DNA of 41,579 nt from Actinomycetes bacterium (GCA_023264975.1 JAHFUS010000036.1:1-41579); one strand, 5' to 3'; shown: positions 7,537-15,853, counted from the first letter of the stretch. A program made the numbers and translations. The notes: a model not told the origin generated them from the sequence alone.

Positions 7537-8423
7537 ACCGCTCTCGCCTCGTCGAGGATGGCCCGCAGCGTCTCGTCGAGCGGGATCGCCGGCTCCCAGC
7601 CGGTGGCCGCCCGCAGCCGGGCCGGGTCGCCCCGCAGCTCGGGGACGTCGACCGGCCTGAGGAGCTCGGCGTCCGGCTCCAGCGCCAGGTCGGCCCCGGC
7701 CAGCACGAGAAGTCGCCGCACCAGCTCGCCCACCTCCACCGACGTGCCGGTGCAGACGTTGTACGCCTCACCCGGCTCGCCCCGCTCCATCAGGAGCCGG
7801 TAGGCCCGCACCACGTCACGCACGTCGACGATGTCGCGCCGGGCCGACAGGTTCCCCACCCGCAGGACGCCGGCGCCGGCGCGCTGGGCGTCGACGATAC
7901 GGCGGGCGAAGGCGGGGAGGGCGAAGGTGGGCGCCTGGCCCGGGCCGGCGTGGTTGAAGGGCCGGGCCCGCACCGCCGCCGTCGACCGGCCCAGGTGCGC
8001 CTGCACCGCCACCAGCTCGGCCGCCGCCTTACTGGCTGCGTACGGCGACACGGGCCGCATCGGCTGGTCCTCGCCCACCGGGAGCTGGTCCGGGTCGACG
8101 TCGCCGTAGACCTCGGCCGAGCTGATCACCAGCACCCGGGGCGGCGCCGGGCACGCCCGGGCCGCCTCGAGCACGTTGAGGGTGCCACCGGCGTTCACCC
8201 GCAGGTACTCGCCCGGCTCCTCCCAGGAGCGCTGCACGTGGGCCAGCCCGGCCAGGTGGTAGACGGCGTCGGGGGCGGCGGCCGCCATCGAGCAGGCCAC
8301 GCCTGCGGCATCGGTGACGTCGACACCGTCGCCGGCGACCACCACGACGTCCCCCTCCTTCTCCAGGTGGGCTACAAGCCAGTGTCCGACGAAGCCGGAG
8401 GCGCCGGTGACGAAGGCCCGCAT
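7524..8423 (-). CDS. rmd: GDP-6-deoxy-D-mannose (4-keto) reductase, Rmd-like SDR
   Basis: A 299-residue extended short-chain dehydrogenase. The NAD(P) site is GASGFVGHW (residues about 7-15), the catalytic Ser is in SSAEVYGD and the catalytic pair is YAASK. The stretch RPFNHAGPGQ, followed by VGNLSARRDIVDVRDVVRAY and YNVCTG, is characteristic of Rmd, which reduces GDP-4-keto-6-deoxymannose to GDP-D-rhamnose. The gene start ATG 8423 overlaps the stop of the upstream glycosyltransferase by one base (TGATG). Gmd, which would make its substrate, is not in this window. The C-terminal codons form half of a terminator hairpin. A related 4-keto sugar could be the true substrate. Confidence 0.82.
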   Translation of the reverse strand: MRAFVTGASGFVGHWLVAHLEKEGDVVVVAGDGVDVTDAAGVACSMAAAAPDAVYHLAGLAHVQRSWEEPGEYLRVNAGGTLNVLEAARACPAPPRVLVISSAEVYGDVDPDQLPVGEDQPMRPVSPYAASKAAAELVAVQAHLGRSTAAVRARPFNHAGPGQAPTFALPAFARRIVDAQRAGAGVLRVGNLSARRDIVDVRDVVRAYRLLMERGEPGEAYNVCTGTSVEVGELVRRLLVLAGADLALEPDAELLRPVDVPELRGDPARLRAATGWEPAIPLDETLRAILDEARAVPRK

Positions 8424-9568
8424 CAGCCGGCCACCGACCGGTAGAGCTCGGCGTGGGCCCTGCCACTGGCTTCCCAGGTGTGGCGGGTGGCCACCGCCAG
8501 GCCCCGCTGGCGGCGGGCGTCGAGGCCGGCGTCGCCCCGCACGAGCATGTCGAGGACGCCGGCCAGGCCGTCGGCGTCGCCCGGGCCCACCAGCATGGCC
8601 GACCCTGACGCCATCTCCTCCATGGCCGACCCGGTGGTGGTGACGAGGGGCGCCCCGCACGCCAGGGCCTCCAGGGCGGGCAGGCCGAAGCCCTCCTCGA
8701 GGGAGGGGTAGGCGACGGCCGAGGCCCGGCGCAGGAGGCTGGGGACGCTCTCGTCGGGCACATACCCGGTGCGCACCACCCGGTCGCCGTGGGCGGCGGC
8801 GGCGATGGCCGCCTTGACCTCCTTGGCACCCCAGCCGTCGACGCCGGCCAGCACCAGGGAGAGGTCGGGATGGTTGGGCGCCATGCGGTCGAATGCCTTC
8901 ACGAGGGTGGGCACGTCCTTGCGGGGCTCGATGGTGCCCACGAAGGCCACGAACGGCTCCCGCACGCCCATGGCCTTGAGGGCTGCGATGTCGTCGGCGT
9001 CGCCGGGGTCGGGGGTGAAACGGCTGAGGTCGACGCCGTGGGGGATCACCCGCACCTGGCCGACGGCCGGGCACAGCTCGGCCAGGCGGTCGGCGGTGGC
9101 CCGGCTCACGCACACCACCGCTTCGGCGTGGCGCGCCGCCACCCGGATGGCCCGGCGGAACAGCGCCACCTTCCCCCGCTCGTGCCACTCGGGATGGTCG
9201 AAGAAGGTGAGGTCGTGCACGGTGACCACCGTGGGCAGCTCCGACGACTCCGGCATCGTGTAGTGGGGCGAGTGGTGGGCCCGCACCGGCGGCTGCAAGC
9301 CCCGCAGCAGGCGGGGCAGGCGTGCCTGCTCCCACGCCAGGCGCAGCGGGCGGGGCCCGGGGGCGTCGGCCACCACAACCGCCCCGGGTGACAAGGCCTT
9401 CCACCGGGCGGCGTCGGTGCGGCGCGTCACGAAGGTGAGCTGCACATCGTCCCGGCGCGACAGAGCCGCGGCCAGGTCGATCGTATACCGGCCGGCGCCC
9501 GACGGGTCGGCCGGCACGGCGCTCACGTCGAACGAGACGGCCACGGGCTCGAGGGCGCCGGCGCTCAC
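8423..9568 (-). CDS. Family 4 glycosyltransferase (GT-B), copy 1
   Basis: 381 residues with the GT-B fold of GT4 enzymes. The N-terminal acceptor domain has GAGRYTIDLAAALSRR; the C-terminal nucleotide-sugar domain has FVGTIEPRKDVPTLVKAF, GYVPDESVPSLLRRA and the E-x7-E motif EEGFGLPALEALACG that binds the donor sugar. No membrane segment is seen, so it acts at the cytoplasmic face. It is the third of three GT4 genes in a row and directly precedes the Rmd-like gene with a one-base overlap, so it may transfer a GDP-linked 6-deoxyhexose or mannose. That donor assignment is inference from context only. Confidence 0.88.
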   Translation of the reverse strand: MSAGALEPVAVSFDVSAVPADPSGAGRYTIDLAAALSRRDDVQLTFVTRRTDAARWKALSPGAVVVADAPGPRPLRLAWEQARLPRLLRGLQPPVRAHHSPHYTMPESSELPTVVTVHDLTFFDHPEWHERGKVALFRRAIRVAARHAEAVVCVSRATADRLAELCPAVGQVRVIPHGVDLSRFTPDPGDADDIAALKAMGVREPFVAFVGTIEPRKDVPTLVKAFDRMAPNHPDLSLVLAGVDGWGAKEVKAAIAAAAHGDRVVRTGYVPDESVPSLLRRASAVAYPSLEEGFGLPALEALACGAPLVTTTGSAMEEMASGSAMLVGPGDADGLAGVLDMLVRGDAGLDARRQRGLAVATRHTWEASGRAHAELYRSVAG

Positions 9569-9596
9569 GGCCGCACCGCGAGTCGCGTCCTGGACC

Positions 9597-10673
9597 TCAC
9601 GCCACCGCCTTCCATGCCTCGACGTGGCGGTCGGCCGCTGCCTTCCAGGTGAGCTCGCCGGCCCGGAGGAGGCCGCCGGTCACGAGCTCGGCCCGACGGC
9701 GGTCGTCGCCGGCGGCCGTGATCAGCCCGGCGGCGATGGCATCGACGTCGAGGGGGTCGACCTCCAGGGCGGCGCCGGCCGTGCTCGGCACCGGGCTGGC
9801 CACCACCGGCACCGCCGCTGCCATGGCCTCGACGGCCGGAAGCCCGTACCCCTCGAAGAGAGGGACATAGGCCACGCAACGGGCCCCCGCGTACAGGGCG
9901 GCGAGGACGGCGTCGGAGACCGGCCCGGCGACCTTGACGCCGTCCACCCGCCGCAGGGCGGCGACCTCCACACCCCAGCCCGGCGGGCCGACCAGCACCA
10001 GCGGCCAGACTTCGGGAAGGAAGGGCCGGGCCCGGCGGTAGGCCTCCACCAGGCGGGTCAGGTTCTTTCGGGGCTCCAGGGTGCCCACCGCCAGCAGGTA
10101 AGGGCCGTCGACGCCCAGGCCGGCGAGGGCGGCGCCGGCGCCGGCCCGGTCGGCCGTGGGCAGGTGGTCGCAGCCATACATGGGGTCGAGCACCAGGACG
10201 CGGGACCGGGAGGCGCCGGCCGCCACCACCTCGTCGGCCGTGCCCGGGGAGGGCACGAGGAGCGTGGCCGCCGTGCGGGCCACCCGGGCCAGGGCCCGGT
10301 CGTGCCAGCGCCGGCCTCGGGCCGGGTAGGCGTCGGGCAGGCGGCGCCAGGCCACGTCGTGCACCGCCACCACCAGCGGCACCGCCCCCGAGGGCGGGGC
10401 GGCCAGCGAGGGCGCGAACACCAGATCGAAGCGGCGGCCGGTGACCCCGGCCACGCCACGTGCCCACGCCCGGCCCATCACGACGCCGGGGAGGGGCGAC
10501 GTCACCACCGGGCGGCCCAGGGCGGCGACCGGGTCGGGGCCGGCGGGCGGACGGGACGCGAGGAGGGTCACCTGGGGGTCGCCGTCGAGGGCGGCCAGCA
10601 GGGAGCGGAGATAGGTGCCGATGCCGCCCGGCGCGGTGCGCCGGAGCTGCTCCGCCACCATCAGGACGTGCAC
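9597..10673 (-). CDS. Family 4 glycosyltransferase (GT-B), copy 2
   Basis: 358 residues, GT4. Features in order: GGIGTYLRSLLAALDG at the N terminus, LVVAVHDVAWRRLPDAYP (acceptor-domain His-Asp motif common in this group), LLAVGTLEPRKNLTRLVEAY and the E-x7-E motif in FEGYGLPAVEAMAAA. Start is GTG 10673, one base after the stop of the preceding GT4 gene, so translation is coupled. The three GT4 enzymes of this operon share the HDV/HDL and EPRK motifs and look like products of old duplication, each presumably adding one sugar. Donor and acceptor are unknown. Confidence 0.87.
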   Translation of the reverse strand: MHVLMVAEQLRRTAPGGIGTYLRSLLAALDGDPQVTLLASRPPAGPDPVAALGRPVVTSPLPGVVMGRAWARGVAGVTGRRFDLVFAPSLAAPPSGAVPLVVAVHDVAWRRLPDAYPARGRRWHDRALARVARTAATLLVPSPGTADEVVAAGASRSRVLVLDPMYGCDHLPTADRAGAGAALAGLGVDGPYLLAVGTLEPRKNLTRLVEAYRRARPFLPEVWPLVLVGPPGWGVEVAALRRVDGVKVAGPVSDAVLAALYAGARCVAYVPLFEGYGLPAVEAMAAAVPVVASPVPSTAGAALEVDPLDVDAIAAGLITAAGDDRRRAELVTGGLLRAGELTWKAAADRHVEAWKAVA

Positions 10674-10674
10674 G

Positions 10675-11790
10675 TCAGTGCACCTCCACGGCCTGGCGGT
10701 ACAGGGCCGTCAGCCTCGCTGCGCACTGCTCCCATGAGAACCGGGCCGCCTGCTCCCGGCCCCGGGCCGCCATGGCGGCCCGCAGCTCGTCGTCGCCCAG
10801 CACCCGGGCCAGCGCGTCGCCCAAAGCGGCCCGGTCGCCCGGGGCCACCAGGCAGGCGGCGTCGCCCAGCACCTCGGGAAGCGCGCCGGCGGTGGTGGCC
10901 ACCACGGGCACGCCCGCGGCCATGGCCTCCAGCGGCGGCAGCCCGAAGCCCTCGTAGAGCGACGGGAAGGCGAGCAGGGTCGCTCCCCGCAGCAGGGCGG
11001 CGGCGCGGGCGTGGTCGACGTACCCGACACGGACGATGCGTGCCGCCGCCGACGCCCGGCCCACCGCCGCCGCGTACGCCTCGAGGCCCCAGCCGTCGGG
11101 CCCGGCCACCACCAGGCGCAGGTCGGGGAAGGCGCCGGCCACCGCGTCGAAAGCGGCCACCAGGTCGGGCAGCCCCTTGCGTGGCTCGACCGTGCCCAGG
11201 GCCAGCACGTACGGCCCGTCCACGCCGGCGCCACGGCCGGGCTCGCCCGAAACCGTCTGCGCCGACACACCGTGGTGCACCGCATGGACCCGGTCGGGGT
11301 CGGCCCCCAGCAGTTCCACGACCTCGTCGGCCACGAAGGCCGACGGCGTGTGCACGTGGGCGCCCCGGGCCAGCGCCCGGCGCACCAGGGTGGGGAAGAT
11401 CCGCGTCGCACCGGTGGCCAGCCCCGGGAAGCGCAGCGGCGTCAGGTCGTGCACGGTCACGATCTGGTGAGCCTTGCGGGAGGGCGGTACGCAGAAGTTG
11501 GTGCCGTGAACCACGTCGACCGGCCCCGTCCACCACTCGATAGGCGGCGTGTCGGCCCGCGCCCACGTCCGCAACAGCGCCCCCGCCGCCATGGGCCGCT
11601 GGTGGGCCTTCACCCCCGGCGGCAGGTGGGCGGCCAGCGCCGCCCGCCCTCGCAGCGACAAGGCGTAGGCCGACAGCTCCAAGCCGCCACCGGCCGCCAG
11701 CGCGCCGAGTGCGCCGGCCACGAAGGTGCCCACGCCGGTGCGTTCGCCCAGCAGCGGGGTGGCGTCGACGGCGACCCGCAGGGCGTTCAC
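10675..11790 (-). CDS. Family 4 glycosyltransferase (GT-B), copy 3, first gene of operon
   Basis: 371 residues, GT4. It shows GVGTFVAGALGAL near the N terminus, IVTVHDLTPLRFPG, YVLALGTVEPRKGLPDLVAAF, VRVGYVDHARAAALLRGA and the donor motif YEGFGLPPLEAMAAG. The start GTG 11790 is preceded by TAGGCT with a 6-nt gap, so the operon mRNA is probably leaderless. It leads a four-gene minus-strand operon ending with the Rmd-like reductase. Retaining mannosyl- or rhamnosyl-type transfer is typical for this group, but the sugar cannot be deduced. Confidence 0.87.
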   Translation of the reverse strand: MNALRVAVDATPLLGERTGVGTFVAGALGALAAGGGLELSAYALSLRGRAALAAHLPPGVKAHQRPMAAGALLRTWARADTPPIEWWTGPVDVVHGTNFCVPPSRKAHQIVTVHDLTPLRFPGLATGATRIFPTLVRRALARGAHVHTPSAFVADEVVELLGADPDRVHAVHHGVSAQTVSGEPGRGAGVDGPYVLALGTVEPRKGLPDLVAAFDAVAGAFPDLRLVVAGPDGWGLEAYAAAVGRASAAARIVRVGYVDHARAAALLRGATLLAFPSLYEGFGLPPLEAMAAGVPVVATTAGALPEVLGDAACLVAPGDRAALGDALARVLGDDELRAAMAARGREQAARFSWEQCAARLTALYRQAVEVH

Positions 11791-11796
11791 CGGGGC

Positions 11797-11802
11797 AGCC
11801 TA
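11797..11802 (-). promoter_or_regulatory. -10 box (TAGGCT) of the GT4-rmd operon
   Basis: TAGGCT on the minus strand, then 6 nt, then GTG 11790. It faces the cofD promoter across about 140 bp. Confidence 0.5.
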
Positions 11803-11940
11803 CGGCGCGGCCGTCCGGACCCCGGCGGGCGCCGGCCGTCGCTCCCCCGATCCTCAGGGGTGGGAGCGTTCGATTCCCGACGCCGGCGTCGCTGAGCCGC
11901 GTGTGCGCCACGGCCGGGATGCGGGCGGGCTGCGACTGGC

Positions 11941-11946
11941 TAGCGT
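11941..11946 (+). promoter_or_regulatory. Candidate -10 box (TAGCGT) upstream of cofD
   Basis: TAGCGT lies 26 nt before the preferred GTG 11973. An ATG at 11956 would fit leaderless spacing but is out of frame with cofD, so a short leader is more likely. Confidence 0.35.
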
Positions 11947-11972
11947 GGCCGCCCGATGACACCACACCGCCG

Positions 11973-12908
11973 GTGCTGACCGCCCTGGCCGGCGGCGTGG
12001 GCGCCGCCCGGATGCTGCGGGGCCTGGCCGCCGTGGTGGGCCCCACCACCATCACCGCCATCGTCAACACGGCCGACGACGTGGTTCTGCACGGACTGCA
12101 CGTCAGCCCCGACCTCGACACGGTCGTCTACACGCTCGGCGCCGGCAACGACGAGGAGCGGGGATGGGGCCTGGCCGGCGAGACGTGGACGGTGATGGTG
12201 TCGCTCGAGCGCTACGGCGGCCAGACCTGGTTCCGGCTGGGCGACCAGGACCTGGCCACCCACCTGTACCGCACCCAGCGCTTCGCCGAGCAGGCGACCC
12301 TCTCCGAGGTGACGGCCGAAATCGCCGCCGCCTGGTCGGTGGGCGTGCGGCTCCTCCCCATGAGCGACGACCGGGTGCAGACCCGGATCACCGTGGCCGG
12401 CCCGGTGCCCGGCACCTCGACCGAGATCGGCTTCCAGGAGTGGTTCGTGGACCGCCGGCACTCGGTGACGGTGGAGCGGCTGCGCTTCGAGGGGGCCGAC
12501 GAGGCCAGGCCGGCGCCGGGTGTGCTGGCGGCCATCGCCGACGCCGAAACCGTCGTCGTCTGCCCGTCCAACCCACTCGTGTCGATCGCCCCGATCCTGG
12601 CCGTGCCCGGCATCGCCGACGCCGTGCAGGCCCGGCGAGACGACGTGGTGGCGGTGAGCCCGATCGTGGCCGGCGCCGCCCTGCGGGGCCCGGCCGACCG
12701 CCTCCTGCGCGACCTCGGCCCCGAGTCGTCGGTGGTGGGAGTGGCGCGGTTGTACGCGCCGTTCGCCGCCACCCTCGTGGTGGACGACGCCGACGCCGAC
12801 CTGGCGCCCGGCGTGGAGGCAGCGGGCATGCGCTGCGTGGTGGCCCCGACGGTGATGCGGGGACGGGCCGGAGCGGAGGCCCTCGCCCGCGTCGTGGTCG
12901 GCCGCTGA
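11973..12908 (+). CDS. cofD: CofD/FbiA, 2-phospho-L-lactate (or phosphoenolpyruvate) transferase of F420 synthesis
   Basis: 311 residues. CofD transfers the phospho-lactyl or enolpyruvyl moiety from its guanylyl donor to the deazaflavin Fo. Visible signatures are ALAGGVGAARMLRGL at the N terminus, NTADDVVLHGLHVSPDLDT (metal and donor site), and VSPIVAGAALRGPADRLL in the C-terminal half. In actinobacteria the product is dehydro-F420-0. The start GTG 11973 puts the glycine-rich loop right at the N terminus as in the family; no clear ribosome site precedes it. cofE follows 69 nt downstream on the same strand. The guanylyltransferase CofC and the Fo synthase are not in the window. Confidence 0.92.
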   Translation: MLTALAGGVGAARMLRGLAAVVGPTTITAIVNTADDVVLHGLHVSPDLDTVVYTLGAGNDEERGWGLAGETWTVMVSLERYGGQTWFRLGDQDLATHLYRTQRFAEQATLSEVTAEIAAAWSVGVRLLPMSDDRVQTRITVAGPVPGTSTEIGFQEWFVDRRHSVTVERLRFEGADEARPAPGVLAAIADAETVVVCPSNPLVSIAPILAVPGIADAVQARRDDVVAVSPIVAGAALRGPADRLLRDLGPESSVVGVARLYAPFAATLVVDDADADLAPGVEAAGMRCVVAPTVMRGRAGAEALARVVVGR

Positions 12909-12977
12909 CGGGACCGCGCCCACGATGACCGGCCCGGGTGACTCACCAGTGCGACAGCGCGAGGCGATGGTGCACCA

Positions 12978-13685
12978 GTGACGACCGAAGCCCTGACCAT
13001 CCTGGCCGTGCGGGGCATGCCCGAGGTCCGTCCGGGCGACGTGGTGGCCGACCTCATCGCCGCCGTCGCCGACCTGCACGACGGCGACGTGGTGGTCGTC
13101 ACCCAGAAGATCGTGTCGAAGGCCGAGGGCCGGCTGGTGGAGGTCGACCCGGCTCTCGGCGCCCAGGCCCACCGCGCCGTGGTGGAGCGGGAGTCGGTGA
13201 GGGTGCTGCGGCGGCGGGGCGACCTGGTGGTGAGCGAGACGGCCCACGGCTTCGTGTGCGCCAACGCCGGCGTCGACCTCTCCAACGTGGAGCCGGGCCT
13301 GGCCGTGCTCCTCCCCGTCGACGCCGACCGCTCCGCCCGCCGCATCCGCGACGGGCTGCGGGCCAGGACCGGGGCGGAGGTGGGCGTGGTGGTGTCCGAC
13401 ACGTTCGGGCGACCGTGGCGCCGGGGGCTCACCGACGTGGCCATCGGCACCGCCGGCGTGGCCGCCGTGGTCGACCTGCGGGGCTCCGTCGACGCGTGGG
13501 GCCGCCCCCTCAACGTCACAGAGGTGTGCGTGGCCGACGAGCTGGCCGGCGCCGCCGAGCTGGTGATGGGCAAGGCGTCGGGCGTGCCGGTCGCCGTCGT
13601 GCGGGGTGTGTGCCCGGAATGGCTGCGGGAGTCGTCGGTGCGGGCGGAGATAGTCCGCCCGCCGGCGGAGGACCTGTTCCGCTGA
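12978..13685 (+). CDS. cofE: CofE, coenzyme F420-0:L-glutamate ligase
   Basis: 235 residues, GTG start at 12978. CofE adds gamma-linked glutamates to F420-0 using GTP. The signatures seen are [51 protein letters not shown] and [17 protein letters not shown]. In mycobacteria FbiB carries an additional C-terminal nitroreductase-like domain that reduces dehydro-F420; this protein stops after the ligase domain, so that activity must come from another gene. A stand-alone nitroreductase is present at 40635-41234 but is not linked by context. The gene ends before two palindromes. Confidence 0.93.
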   Translation: MTTEALTILAVRGMPEVRPGDVVADLIAAVADLHDGDVVVVTQKIVSKAEGRLVEVDPALGAQAHRAVVERESVRVLRRRGDLVVSETAHGFVCANAGVDLSNVEPGLAVLLPVDADRSARRIRDGLRARTGAEVGVVVSDTFGRPWRRGLTDVAIGTAGVAAVVDLRGSVDAWGRPLNVTEVCVADELAGAAELVMGKASGVPVAVVRGVCPEWLRESSVRAEIVRPPAEDLFR

Positions 13686-13701
13686 GTGCGCCTGCGCTGC
13701 T

Positions 13702-13746
13702 CTGGTCAGCGGATCAGGACCGCTGCGGTCCGGTCTCGCTGACCAG
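13702..13746. repeat. 45-bp palindromic element, copy 1
   Basis: The arms CTGGTCAGCG and CGCTGACCAG pair perfectly, with an inner GGACCG/CGGTCC stem. It lies between convergent cofE and the sialidase-like gene and can act as a terminator. 40 of 45 bases match copy 2. Confidence 0.75.
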
Positions 13747-13775
13747 TTTCACCGGCACGGGCGGCACGGGCGTCT

Positions 13776-13820
13776 CTGGTCAGCGGATCAGGACGGCGGC
13801 GGTCCGGTACCGCCGACCAG
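13776..13820. repeat. 45-bp palindromic element, copy 2
   Basis: It begins with the same 19 bases as copy 1 and in the same orientation, 74 bp downstream (start to start). The outer arms CTGGTCAGCGG and CCGCCGACCAG pair with one mismatch, and the inner GGAC/GTCC stem is retained. Two differences with copy 1 move the closing pair rather than destroy the stem. Confidence 0.75.
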
Positions 13821-13846
13821 GGCCCGACCGGAAGGCCGGCCGCCGT

Positions 13847-15244
13847 CTACGGCGCGGCAGGCGTGCGGTCGACCCGCTGGACCAGGATCTCCTGGGTGTT
13901 GGTGACGTCGGTGGCGTTGCGGGTGTCGCTCCAGGCGAAGTAGGCGGCCGTGGAGGTGGACGCCACCGCCGGGAGGGCATCGTCGCCGATCTCGTCCCAG
14001 TAGCCGAGCTCCCGGTCGATCACCTTGTCGTTCAGCTTCTCGTCCGTGGCGAACGACTTGCCGCCGTCGTCGGAGAACGTGGTGTGCACGTCGAGGACGT
14101 TCTTGCGGGTCTCGCGGTAGAAGATCACGTCGATGCGCCCGTCGGGCGATACCGCCATGGCCGGGCTGTAGGCGCTGCCACCCGGGCTGGTTTTCATGCG
14201 CACCGCCTTCTCCCACGAGGCGCCCTCGTCCTGGGAACGGCGGAAGAACACCTCGGGCCGGTTGTCGCGCTCGTCGGCGAACAGCAGGTAGAAGAAGCCC
14301 CGCTTGGGATCGATGTGCAGCTTGGCCGAGTCGTACTGGATCCCGATCGACGGCCGGCGGTCGATGACGACGGAGGCGAAGGTCTTGCCCTCGTCGCCCG
14401 ATCGGGCCAGCAGCAGCTCGTGGGCCTGGCCCTCGAGGCGACGGAGGAAGGTCACGTAGACGGTGCCGTCGTCGGCCAGGACGGCGGCCGACGGGCTGTT
14501 GCCGCCGTCGGGCGTGACCAGCACGGGCGGAGTGAACGTCTTGCCGGCGTCGTCGGAGCGGTAGAAGTAGGCCTGGGCGCAGCGGCCGGGGGCGCAGCCC
14601 CACACCGTCACCAGCAGCCGGTCGACACCGTTCTGGTCTGTGGACACGGTGAGCTGGGGCCGCACGTACGACAGCTGCGGGTCGGCGCTGTGGAGGATCT
14701 CGCGGGCGGCGGAGAAGGTCTTGCCACCGTCGGCGGACTCGACCAGCAGAGTGCCGTCGCCCCCGTCGCCCGCCCGCTCGCCGCGCAGGCCGGCGGCCCG
14801 GCTGCTCAACACGGCGTAGACCCGGTCGGGGTCGGCGGCCATGGCCACGTTGCCCATGGGGAGGAGGCCGGCCGAGTCGAGCGTGCAGATCCCGAACTCC
14901 TCGGGGACCGTGAACGTGCCGTCCAGCCATGTCTTGCCACCGTCGAAGGTGGTGTGCCAGCCGCACCGGCCGCCCACCAGGTTCTCGTCGCCGACCACCT
15001 GATGGTCACCGTTGGCCGGGTCCACGGCGATCGAGGGTGCTTCGTACCCGCGGGCGGGGCGGCGGTCGTCGTTGGCCCGGCAGGGCAGCCCCACGCATGC
15101 TTCCGTGGAGCCGGCCCGCTGGGCCGGTGCGTCGTCCTTCAGCTCGGAGGGGAGCCGGAACGCGGTGAAGAGCAGGAGCAACCCGCCTGCCATCATCAGC
15201 ACCACAGGGGCGCGACCAGGACGGGTGCTCTTGCTCTTTCCCAC
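13847..15244 (-). CDS. Membrane-anchored sialidase-like (BNR/Asp-box repeat) protein
   Basis: 465 residues. An N-terminal membrane segment (APVVLMMAGGLLLLFTAF, about residues 12-29) is followed by a six-bladed beta-propeller type sequence. Asp-box motifs (S-x-D-x-G-x-[ST]-[WF]) are visible: FDGGKTW, SADGGKTF, SDDAGKTF, SGDEGKTF, SQDEGASW, SDDGGKSF. The catalytic Arg triad and Tyr of true sialidases were not identified, so hydrolase activity is unproven; many such proteins are structural or bind glycans. Four Cys in the first 120 residues (EACVGLPC, GRCGW, GICTL) could form disulfides. It lies 20 nt after the surface-protein gene and probably shares its mRNA. Start GTG 15244 has no clear ribosome site. 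Confidence 0.82.
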   Translation of the reverse strand: MGKSKSTRPGRAPVVLMMAGGLLLLFTAFRLPSELKDDAPAQRAGSTEACVGLPCRANDDRRPARGYEAPSIAVDPANGDHQVVGDENLVGGRCGWHTTFDGGKTWLDGTFTVPEEFGICTLDSAGLLPMGNVAMAADPDRVYAVLSSRAAGLRGERAGDGGDGTLLVESADGGKTFSAAREILHSADPQLSYVRPQLTVSTDQNGVDRLLVTVWGCAPGRCAQAYFYRSDDAGKTFTPPVLVTPDGGNSPSAAVLADDGTVYVTFLRRLEGQAHELLLARSGDEGKTFASVVIDRRPSIGIQYDSAKLHIDPKRGFFYLLFADERDNRPEVFFRRSQDEGASWEKAVRMKTSPGGSAYSPAMAVSPDGRIDVIFYRETRKNVLDVHTTFSDDGGKSFATDEKLNDKVIDRELGYWDEIGDDALPAVASTSTAAYFAWSDTRNATDVTNTQEILVQRVDRTPAAP

Positions 15245-15264
15245 GTAGTAGGAGGTGCTGCCGA

Positions 15265-15846
15265 TCAGTCGTGCCGGACGGGCGCCGACTGCGGCTGCGG
15301 GCGACGGCCGCGGACCAGGGTGGCGAAGCCGGCACCGAAGAGCACCAGGCCGGCGGCCCCGAGCACCATGGTGAGGGCGACGACGCCGTTGCCGTCGGAA
15401 GCGCCGACGGGCTGCGACGGGCTGGCCGGAGCGGCGGGCGAGGCCACGGGGACCTTGCCGTCGGGACCGGTGACGGCGACCGAGGCGCGGGCCGGGGTGC
15501 CGTAGACGGCTTCGCCGTTGGACTTGGTCTGGGTGGCGACCAGCACGTACTGGCCCGGGTCAGCCGTCTTGGGCACGGAGACCGTGGCGGAGATGTTGCC
15601 GTCGGCATCGGGGGTTGCCCGACCGACCTCGGGACCGCCCGCACCGTTCCAGTGGATCACGACCGGGCCGGCGCCCTTGGCGGCGAACGAGGAGCCCGTG
15701 GCCGTGACGCTGGTGCCGGAACCCGTGGCCGGGGTGGACGACTGAAGCGTGGCCAGAGCGGTGCACGCGTATGCCGTGGCCGCAAAGGCGACGGCGAGCA
15801 TGCCGGCTCCGAGAGCCGTGAGTACAGACGCCTTGCGAAGCCCCAT
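15265..15846 (-). CDS. Exported surface protein with C-terminal membrane anchor
   Basis: 193 residues. The signal peptide (about residues 1-27) ends near AYACTALATL, then comes a Thr/Ser/Gly-rich Ig-like domain (residues about 30-130), a Pro/Ala/Ser linker and a C-terminal hydrophobic helix (VVALTMVLGAAGLVLFGAGF) with a basic tail. The start ATG 15846 has GGAGGT exactly 7 nt upstream, which excludes the in-frame codons 33 nt earlier. It is a paralogue of the truncated gene at 1-201. Topology suggests a wall-facing domain tethered to the membrane. The next gene on the same strand encodes a propeller protein, so both may act at the cell surface. Function unknown. Confidence 0.82.
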   Translation of the reverse strand: MGLRKASVLTALGAGMLAVAFAATAYACTALATLQSSTPATGSGTSVTATGSSFAAKGAGPVVIHWNGAGGPEVGRATPDADGNISATVSVPKTADPGQYVLVATQTKSNGEAVYGTPARASVAVTGPDGKVPVASPAAPASPSQPVGASDGNGVVALTMVLGAAGLVLFGAGFATLVRGRRPQPQSAPVRHD

Positions 15847-15853
15847 CGAGAGC

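Noticed and set aside
11956-11958. ATG at leaderless distance from TAGCGT as cofD start
   Set aside because: It is out of frame with cofD. GTG 11973 gives the family-typical N terminus.
13702-13820. Twin palindromes as a CRISPR array
   Set aside because: Only two units, strongly palindromic over their full length, one spacer-like gap of 29 bp, and no cas genes.
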